The position numbers were made by a program, and so were the translations under genes. This document shows positions 56,101-64,000 of a stretch of DNA of 64,000 nt, piece by piece. The notes under the pieces were generated by a model. That model did not search any database and was not told the origin of the DNA. It was given only the letters and a program-made list of their open reading frames with translations. The stretch is taken from positions 49,020,091 through 49,084,090 of the forward strand of contig NC_053044.1 in assembly GCF_003473485.1 (NCBI RefSeq). Reading direction: 5' to 3'. This DNA comes from Medicago truncatula. Lineage: Eukaryota; Streptophyta; Magnoliopsida; Fabales; Fabaceae. Each line of letters begins with the position of its first letter. Positions within the stretch are counted from its first letter, which is position 1.

Positions 56101-59100
56101 TTTATCCCGACACTCCTTGATCCAAGAATTAGACTTTAATGTAAGCATTCTATTTAAATAGTGCTTTCTATATGGTATCAACTTTCCTAGGTTCACCGAT
56201 CTAGGAATTCCCTCCCTCTTCACTCATGGCACGCGCAGACATGTGGAAGCATGCTCTTACCGGCGCGGCCAACAGAACAAAATCAATGACCAGAGGCCGC
56301 ATCGGAGACTCTAACGATTGTTGACGGCAGCATGGGAGCCAGGAGGCAAGGCTGCAGCACAGGCAGTGCAGGCTGCACAACCGGAAACCGAAACTTGATC
56401 TTCCATGCCTTGTTGGTTTCTCCAACTCGCTCCAAGTCAATGTTCAGCGACTCAATGGATAAAACTACACGTAATGGTCTCAAATTGTTAGGCTGATTTT
56501 GAAGGCAAAGGAAAATATGGGCTTCTTATTGAAGATGTGTCTAAATTGGAAAGCCATGGTGACAAGGGGCATCCCTTGTTACTCCTTGACCATTGCCTGG
56601 TTAATGAACTGTATGGAACCAACAACTGAAAATCCCTTCGTTTTCCTGCCTAAGAAGATTCAGAAGCTGGAAACCACACATACTCTTACATTCAGAATTC
56701 AAAAAATATCTATATCTATTTTTTGTTGGAACCGTTAAGAGTTGTGCACTTTGAGCTAGTACCTCTAACCAAGAGAAACAGTCTTCAAGTTAATTTCCAT
56801 TCACAAAGGAACAACTAGACCAATTATAAAAACGACTCGAGTTTCAAACCCTTTCATTGAATGTAATTATATGTGTTGGTGTTGGACACTGACACGTTTA
56901 AGGGAGTGGCTACCCCTTCAATCAGAAGCGTGGTGCTTCAGAGTTCATAACCGTTTGCATTGGCAGTCGCAAGTCGAGTGGAAATGGCTGTGTTGGAGTG
57001 GCCAAGAAGTAATGGGCAGAGTACGAAGGTGTGGGAAACTGAAGAGGTTGTTTTTCGTAAGACATGTCGATGGCCTTGATCAAGCTTTGATACCATGACC
57101 GAAATTGATAGATGACGAAATTAGAGAATTGTAGTGATTTTTTATCTTATTATTCAAGGTTTAGAAATCCGAGTCTACAATTTTAATATTTGTATACTCT
57201 AGTCTTAGCTTATCTAACAAGCTACTAACTGAATGTAACAGATTCTGGCAAGAGACTAGCACTTAGGCTATTATTGAAGTACTGCATAACCGGTAGACTA
57301 TTCTAGAACATTTACATAATGCACCGCATATAAAAACTGCTTAGTGAAACACCTGAACCGATGTAAGCAAGCATAAGCAACACACATGTTTAATTTCCAG
57401 AATGCGGACCTTGGAACCTATATCTGTAACTTTAACTTTAACTTCCAGAAGAGTGACAGACAGAAAATACAACTATGATCATCTTCACCCACGTTTAATT
57501 ATTTGTTAAGGATTATAATTCGTTATCCTTTTACTGAAATTGATTGTTATCTATCTTTGTCTGACAGGTGAAACTGATGATGCTAGTATAAGAGCTCTGC
57601 GGTCGAGGCAAATGAAGAACTTTCATCTAGCATTAATGATTTCTCAGGTTCATATTTGAACTTCATTTTGGAGTGCTTTTGTGTTGCAGTATTTTTTTTT
57701 TTTTAATTAAATGCAAATACCCCCTTTCAACTATTACTATCTGGCAAATAGCCCAGTGTGGTCTCAATTTTGGCAATTAATGTGTTTGAACTTTCAATTT
57801 TGAACATCTCACAAAGTCCTCATAGCAAAAGTGAGTAAATATAGAAAACTTTAATTGAAATATGGTTTACCAAAATTCAACAGAAAGTTAAACAAAATGT
57901 ATACTTACAATTTGTCCAACTTTCACAGTTTCTTTCTCATCTTAATTGTCGGTGGCTTGTTGAAAGTTTAAACATGTAAAGTAGAAAATTTAATGCTACT
58001 GGGGGCTATTTGTCAAGGTTCAAAGTTTAAGGGAAACTATTTTCATTTTTACCTTTTTTTTAACTACATTGCAGTTTAGGATTTTAATGTTTATACTACA
58101 GACTTTTCAATTAATTTTCCTTTTCAAAAGAAAACTTGAAGAGTGAAGACGCTGTCACATGAATCCATTTGTTATCATACATGCTGCCACTGAAATCTGA
58201 ATAGAAAATTAAAATTTTGTTATGAATGACCAGGGAACACCGATGATGCTAATGGGGGATGAATATGGCCATACTCGCTACGGAAATAACAATAGCTATG
58301 GGCATGATTCTGCCATTAATTTTTTCTTGTGGGATCAGGTAAATTTATAACATCCCTCTTGGTAGCTTATTGGGGATTATTTCTGGACAGCCTAATCTTT
58401 TTGTTCAATAGTTGGATGCAAGGAAGGGAGATCACTTTAGGTTTTTCTCCAATGCGATAAAGTACCGGCATGCACATAAAACATTGAGTCATGAAAATTT
58501 TCTCAGCGAGGTGATTGCTTCACACTTTGATAAACTAAGTTCTATGAAAGTGATGCCATTTTTCCATCAAAAAAGGAAAAACACTGCCAAATGTGCTAAT
58601 GGAACAGCTAATTTTTGCAGAATGAAATAACATGGCATGAAGACAATTGGGACAATTACGAAAGCAAATTTCTTGCATTTACGTAAGTATACATATTTTA
58701 ATTGGAAATGAGAGAAAAACACATTGCAATTTTAGCATCACTTTCACACAATGAAGCACCTAAACACTATCTTGAGACAACATCTTGGTCATGGAGTTTT
58801 GGGCTATAAGGTGGATGTTCAAATCCTTCCACTGACGTAACACACTATCAGCATTCAGCACTTGATGTTCAAAAAATAAATCTTGGTCATGTAGTGTACT
58901 TTATACTTGATATATATAGAAAAAGTTTTTTTTTAAACTATATATATTGCTGGTAATGGAGTCGGACTTGACAACTCTCTGTTTTCGTCTCTGTGTTGCA
59001 CATATGTATGCAGGCTTCATGACAAAAGTGGAGGAGATATCTATTTAGCTTTTAATGCTCATGACTACTTTTTGAAAGCTCTGCTGCCCACGCCCCCAAC

Positions 59101-60101
59101 AAAAAGAAAGTGGTTTCGTGTGGTAAGATTCGCTTCATTCTTTGGGACGTACAAAAAATCATCTTTTCAGTGTTGCATGCATATTTTAAATGAATGGAGC
59201 ACTGTGAAGGCAACTCCTCTACTTCCCCAAACCATGGTAGTCAAAATCTATTGCTAGCACTTAAAATCTTACAATTTTAAGATGTTGTTCCCTATCACTG
59301 TGTTCCATGCCAATTGCAATCGTAAATTGCTAGCAGACTGTGGAATTCATTACGATTTTCTGTGTTCTGCTATTTCTGGGTTTTCCTGGTCAGGTCACGC
59401 GAGCTTATTTCAATTAAAACGACCCTCAAATATCCCTCTGTTTGGAAGCTTTTTGTCGTTTTTATAAAATTTATGGGGGTTTCCTCATGTTTTTGGTGGT
59501 TTTTAATTGTTATATAAATTTCAAAAATTGGTAGGATCTTACGATTCGTGTTAGTGTGTTACGATCCTACGTTTTGCGATCTTGTGACCCTTCGGCGATA
59601 CTAGGATCCCGATTCTGACTACCTTGCCCCAAACTACCTGATTCCTATTATAGTGTTAATAAAAAATGAGTAAATTACCTTGTCCACTCTTCAGAATTCA
59701 CAATCAACCCAATTTGACCAACTGACCTGACAGAGTGAGAATGGCCTTGTATGTTTGTTATTTCCACTATGCAACTAATTGCTGAATTGGCAGCTGGGAG
59801 GGTATATATTTGTGGATTTGTTTTAGAAGCTAACATAGAAAAGTGGCATTATGGTGTGACTTGATTGAATACATATGTAATAAATTTTACATTACCACTG
59901 CATAGTAATTGATATCTATACGTCAGATGCATCTAGCTTGTTTCAAAATATTGCCATTAGTTTAACTTGAACTACGGATATTTACAGGTGGACACTAATC
60001 TTCAATCTCCTGATGACATCGTCCTCGATGGTGTCCCAGGCATAGGAGAAACGTACAGTATAGCTCCATACTCCTCCATTCTTCTGGAGGCCAAGTTTTG
60101 A
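47158..60101 (+). CDS. ISA3: Isoamylase 3 (starch debranching enzyme), plastidial, 24 exons, 777 aa
   Basis: ISA3 hydrolyses alpha-1,6 branches during transitory starch breakdown in plastids (family knowledge). Exons: 47158-47279, 47389-47437, 47515-47592, 47873-48030, 49103-49196, 49782-50018, 50272-50376, 50557-50661, 51074-51208, 51343-51429, 51809-51860, 52330-52393, 52835-52934, 53788-53888, 54426-54477, 54738-54800, 55503-55592, 55668-55740, 57568-57647, 58234-58338, 58412-58510, 58621-58682, 59014-59122, 59988-60101 (2334 nt). After a transit-peptide-like N-terminus comes a CBM48 module (about 95-190), then the GH13 barrel with DVVYNH (365-370), nucleophile D441 in VDGFRFD, acid/base E478 in IIAEPWD, and D551 in IAHDGF. 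All three catalytic acids are present, as expected for ISA3 and unlike catalytically inactive ISA2. The start of exon 3 (47515) is the only frame-preserving AG and is the least certain junction. Confidence 0.95.
53924..54082 (-). mobile_element. Au-type tRNA-derived SINE in ISA3 intron 14
   Basis: On the minus strand the element begins GGGGAGCCTTGGCGCAACGG (box A), has box B GGTTCAAGT after GGTCAC, and continues GGGTAAGGCTGCGTACAATA and GCACCGGGCTGCCC with a terminal T-run. This is the layout of the widespread Au SINE family. It is flanked by a 19-bp target duplication with 17 matches at 53905-53923 and 54083-54101. Confidence 0.85.
55753..56037 (+). repeat. Three tandem copies of a 95-bp unit in ISA3 intron 18
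   Basis: Copies start at 55753, 55848 and 55943 with TTGCAATNCTTTATTTACG and end with GATTCTGTAGGAAAATTAGG. They are nearly identical. The array begins 13 bases after the exon 18 donor at 55741. Confidence 0.95.
56173..56738 (+). mobile_element. Copia-type retrotransposon remnant (PBS-adjacent leader to gag), plus orientation
   Basis: TGGTATCAAC at 56173-56182 resembles the tRNA-Met primer-binding site of Copia elements. The translation near 56590 reads [19 protein letters not shown], which resembles the plant Copia gag motif W-L-x-N-S-M-E-P-x-x-G-K-P. The frame is broken by stops and a shift, so it is a decayed fragment inside ISA3 intron 18. Confidence 0.6.
56870..57340 (-). mobile_element. 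Second Copia-like fragment (LTR end plus PBS), minus orientation
   Basis: On the minus strand TGGTATCAAAGC (57095-57084) follows a segment ending ...ATCAATTTCGGTCA, as in the LTR-to-primer-site junction of Copia elements. It lies opposite to the fragment at 56173-56738. The outer limit at about 57340 is approximate. Confidence 0.45.
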
Positions 60102-62201
60102 TCGCAGAAGTTGTTGTATAGATGTATCCATAAAAGAATAAAAAGGAAAATGTTGTTGTATACACGTGACTGGGATGTAATGTTAATCTTCTTTTCAAGT
60201 CAGCTGGATGAAAATGCTCTGAATTAGGTTCTTGGCTCAGTATGGCCTCTGAAGTTACAGTTTAGTATTAGTTGACATGTGTACTAAATAGAAGAGAAAC
60301 GCATCTGTATGGAAATATGTTGTAGTTCACCACGAATCAAGGGGAATAATTGGAGGAGAGGGACATCTGAAATCATATAAATGTTGAGAATGGTGCAGGG
60401 CTTATATGCAAGGTACAAGCTACTTTAGGGTGGTCCTACGAAGTTTGGATTGTAGATTAGTACCTTATCTGTTCGATAAATGTCATTGTCTATCTACTAT
60501 ATATAGTTCTATATATATATATATATATACACACTTGAGATCCTATATATTGTAATCTTGGTTGAATGGAATATGTACCATAAATTTATAAATTTAGTAG
60601 TTTTCATTGCCTTCCATAGTTTATCTTTGATGTTCTTATTACTCATCATATTTTTTTATAATAACCATCTTATTCTTAGTGAAGAAGGACTCTATCATTT
60701 CGAGTTCTTGTTGCTCATTAAAAATACACAGATTGTACCCCATAAAAATTATCATTTTTGTCTTACTATAATCTATATGAAGCACGAAAACTTATGTATG
60801 TCCCTGTGAATGACATGCGTCGGTATCCGATGCTCGTACATCGTCTTTTAAAACTTGGCATTGGTGTTCTAAAAAAATAGTTTTTGTTTTGCTTCAATAC
60901 AAGTTATACAACTTAGACACTTCTCAGACACATCCACGAGGGTTAAAGACTATGATAGTCAATAAGAGAGGTTAAAAACATTAAATATAATTGTAACATT
61001 TTTAGCTTATTCAACAATATTTGATAGATGGATGAAGGTGATAGGCTATCATATCATTATTTATTTTTTTGAGAAAATAAACTAAATTTTAGTGAAACAA
61101 ACTACTCAATTTTGATGCACGTTAATTGTAAGTATATTATATTATTGTTCATCAAACCTATAATTTTAGTGTCTTTATAATATTAATCTATAACAATATG
61201 TAAAGGAGATACAATCTATTGGGTTGGAATTTTTCTTCAAATTTTTATTCATTAACATTATTTTATCATTTTTATAATACCATCAATTTAAAAATTAGTT
61301 AAATCCCATTAAAATAAGAGCACTTTACAATAAGTAACAATTCCAAACAATATTGACATTAAAAAACATAATTTTGACCTTATATAAAAAAATATTGACC
61401 CTCAATGACACATGTTAATGAACTCATTATTGAAATATACGAATCAAAAGTTGTGCATTCAATTTTTTAGAAATTAAAATGTTATGTTTTTCGATGCAGA
61501 GTTGCTTTTTTTAGGTTCCTTAATATGTGCCCTTAGGACACAAGTTAGCATGACCAAAAAATATTTCGTCTCTCTGTAACATTTTTCTTTCAATTTTACC
61601 CTTAACTTAATTATGTTTTACTATTTTTCCCTAAAAAAATAATTATGTTTTACTATTTTATTGTTACTTTCCAATTAAAGCACACAAAAAATTTCATAAA
61701 ATTATACTAATTTGGATATCCAAAAATCGATCAAAACTAAATCATCACATAGGATCAGATCGATTCTTTTCATTTGAATTGGATGATCTTTTACCTTATA
61801 TCCTATCTATACCGCACCACAAACACCATTTGTTTTAAGTAACACCCTTAAAACATGAAACCTTCAATTCAAAGATCAATTTTTTAACCTTTCAAAAATT
61901 CCTCTTTCCTATGTAAAATACTACCCTATTTTTTAACCACTTTATCAAAGTTTATAAGTTTATTATTCTTGATTAAATAGCGGATATTTTTTTTTAAAGA
62001 AAATAGTGGATATCTATTCCTGCGTTAAATATATAAAATTGAGTCAATCATTAAAACTTTTTTTTAAGGAAACAAAAATTGTATCAAATAAAAACGAAAA
62101 AGTATAAAAATCGAGGGGACATCAAACTTAACTTAGTTACTCTGCATAAAATGGGGTAATGAACAACAATAGGCAATACATGTGACGAAACCGCACAAAT
62201 G
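60102..62201. other. ISA3 3' flank and AT-rich intergenic stretch
   Basis: The first few hundred bases are probably the ISA3 3' untranslated region. A short (AT)n/(AC)n run lies at about 60512-60535. No gene is supported beyond that. Confidence 0.45.
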
Positions 62202-62211
62202 GACTCTTCTA

Positions 62212-62906
62212 GGGCTATTCGCGGTTTGGTTTGATTCGGTTTTAAGGTTAAAAGTCATCCGAACCGCAAGATAAATAAGTATGCAATTTGGTTTGATTTG
62301 GTTGACTTTTAAAATAAACTCCGAACCAAATCAAACCAATACGGTTTGGATTAGATTGATTGGTGCGGTTTTATAGACAATTTTTTTTTTGTTTCCAACA
62401 TTAAAATCAAATTAAAAAGGTAAAACATAACATATTTTCAGCAATATTTTAAATTTCATACAACATTACAATTTTATTTTCATCCAACAATGTTTTCAAC
62501 TATGTAGATCAAACTTAAATACGGACAAAAAGCAATCCTTTTTGTAAGAAATACAAAAGACTAAAATATTTATCATTCTTTAAAAATTCAAGTAGTACAT
62601 AAATAGATTTTTGAAAGAAAAAACAAAGAAGAAACTTAACAAAATAAAAAATATGTCATTTTATTAAAGTTTCCGTTGAAATTCTATGAGTATTGGTCCA
62701 AGTGATATATATTTAATTAGTGTTTTTCTTATATTGTGGTTTGGTTGGTAAAATAAAAACTGCAAATCGAACCAAACCATGCGGTTGAGTAAAAATTGAT
62801 CCGAATACATCGAACTAAATACGATGTTTTGCGGTTTCAGTTTGAATTGATTCAGTTTACAGTTTTTCTATTGAATCTGTTCGGTTTTAAACACCGTGAG
62901 ACTCTT
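62212..62906. mobile_element. Probable TE with 10-bp flanking duplication
   Basis: A 10-bp direct repeat, GACTCTTCTA, lies at 62202-62211 and 62907-62916. The segment between is rich in GGTTTGGTTTGATTCGG and AATCGAACCAAACC motifs at opposite ends, giving inverted-repeat character. The class is unclear, hAT-like or Mutator-like. There is no coding capacity. Confidence 0.5.
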
Positions 62907-62916
62907 GACTCTTCTA

Positions 62917-63762
62917 TTGTAAAATCCAATTTTTTTGTTCATAAATACTTTCTTTTAATTTAATTTTTAAGATCTATTATACCAAATACGTATTAATTAC
63001 ATTAAATTAAATTTAATCATATCACATTCATCCGTATTCAATAGTCCACTGATATTGATGGAAATTTTATTATTTTTTTGATGTGATGGAAATTATCCAA
63101 GTATTAGAACGTTTCGTACCTAAAAAAAAAGTATTAGAACGTTTCGTGTCACTTAACAATAATTTTGTCAAAAAATATCACCTAATAATAATAATAATCC
63201 ATATATTTAAATTATTTTATGAGTTTAATGACGGTAGGTTGACGGTTCAAAACAATTATGTAAATACAACCAATCAAAAACATTAATTCATATGACGATT
63301 CTAAATATTTTAATTTATTGTGTGTACAAAATTATTTGGACCGTCAACCTACAATTTTAACTCTTATTTTATTTACAATTTTATTATTCTTTATTTAATT
63401 AAATAAATAAATATAATATAATTTAGATTTGAATCAAGTCAAATTTTCATTAGATAATCAAAACATCATAATTTTAATTTTGAATTTGAATCTAAGTCAA
63501 TTTGTTAGGATAACCAAGAAATTGTTAGGGTGAAATTTGTTTCCATTTTTCTCGGAAACCCCTTCAAATTCACGAAATCAAATCAAAATTTAAATGGCAA
63601 GTAAATCTAGTCCCTAGTTTTTCTCCCATAATAATGAATAAAAATAACAAAAAATCGTTTAGTTTTAATGGTAAAAAATAATATTGTTGAGAATGACCGG
63701 TGGAGCGGTGTTGACCCGGAAAAACCCTTTTCCTTCTCCCAACTTCTCGCTAATCTTATACT
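62917..63762. other. AT-rich upstream region of the AGP gene
   Basis: GTATTAGAACGTTTCGT occurs twice, at about 63101 and 63130. GACGGTTCAAAACAATTATG and the inverted GACCGTCAACC form a loose inverted pair at about 63229-63352. No gene is supported. Confidence 0.4.
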
Positions 63763-63769
63763 ATAAATA
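63763..63769 (+). promoter_or_regulatory. TATA box of the AGP gene
   Basis: TATAAAT lies 116 bp upstream of the ATG at 63879, giving a leader of about 80-90 bases that is rich in TTTCTTC. Position and sequence fit a plant TATA box. Confidence 0.65.
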
Positions 63770-63878
63770 CTCATTCCCTTTCTTCTTCATTATTTCACAG
63801 TTTTCCCATTTTCTTTCTTCTAAGTTTCTTTCTTCTAAGAAAAAAGAAATAAGAAAACTCAGAATCAATTCATCAACA

Positions 63879-64000
63879 ATGTCTTCCAACGTTGCTTTCT
63901 TCTTCGTTTTCGCTTTACTCGCCACCACCGCTTTTGGTGAAGCACCTTCCACCTCACCCACCGCCGCACCAAAAGCTTCACACGCTGCGCCTGCACCTAA
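63879..64000 (+). CDS. Arabinogalactan-protein / AGP-like gene, 5' part only
   Basis: The visible 40 codons read MSSNVAFFFVFALLATTAFG, a signal peptide, followed by EAPSTSPTAAPKASHAAPAP, rich in Ala-Pro, Ser-Pro and Thr-Pro. That is typical of secreted, hydroxyproline-O-glycosylated arabinogalactan proteins of the cell surface. Whether the protein ends with a GPI signal, a fasciclin domain or a plastocyanin-like domain cannot be seen, because the window ends here. A minus-strand open frame over the same bases (63761-63961) is a shadow. Confidence 0.75.
   Translation, partial: MSSNVAFFFVFALLATTAFGEAPSTSPTAAPKASHAAPAP

Noticed and set aside
56201..56483. Overlapping minus-strand open frames in the ISA3 intron
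   Set aside because: They are antisense to a Copia leader/gag remnant and show no protein family.

Overview
This 64 kb window is AT-rich plant nuclear DNA. It is almost certainly from a legume and most likely Medicago or a close relative; that is an inference from gene style, short plant introns, tRNA-derived SINEs and the MITE families, not a database match. It holds five complete protein-coding genes, the first 40 codons of a sixth at the right edge, one broken gene copy, and many transposable-element remnants. I see no rRNA, tRNA or CRISPR locus.

Layout. Positions 1-8285 are gene-free and contain MITEs, a non-LTR retrotransposon remnant and one CACTA-type end. Positions 8286-12479 (minus strand) hold a broken replication-protein-A-like gene split by two solo LTRs. 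Positions 13184-16390 are a Mutator-like element with a further solo LTR inside it. Positions 17779-21721 (+) encode a zinc alcohol dehydrogenase-like protein in 10 exons (391 aa). Positions 23017-26823 (+) encode an organellar seryl-tRNA synthetase in 10 exons (513 aa). Positions 27835-31502 (-) encode a GDP-fucose O-fucosyltransferase-family protein in 12 exons (520 aa). Positions 32018-34140 are a second Mutator-like element with a Harbinger-like insertion. From 34150 to 46650 there are two more solo LTRs and MITEs, with one small serine-rich single-exon gene at 41940-42422 (-). Positions 47158-60101 (+) encode isoamylase 3, a starch debranching enzyme, in 24 exons (777 aa). An arabinogalactan-protein gene starts at 63879 (+) and runs off the edge.

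The genes do not form a pathway. The seryl-tRNA synthetase and isoamylase 3 both belong to families that act in organelles (plastids, or plastids plus mitochondria). The fucosyltransferase-like protein is a predicted Golgi membrane protein, and the AGP is secreted. Each gene has its own promoter region, and exon-intron structure was inferred by reading conserved protein frames across GT-AG junctions.

I found no new enzymatic or defence system. The most notable structure is the set of five solo LTRs, three with perfect 5-bp target duplications. Two of them interrupt a single host-gene exon whose reading frame is recovered when both are mentally removed. Also notable are tandem short palindromes inside the LTRs, two nested-transposon stacks, and an isoamylase 3 intron that carries a three-copy 95-bp tandem repeat plus two oppositely oriented Copia fragments.
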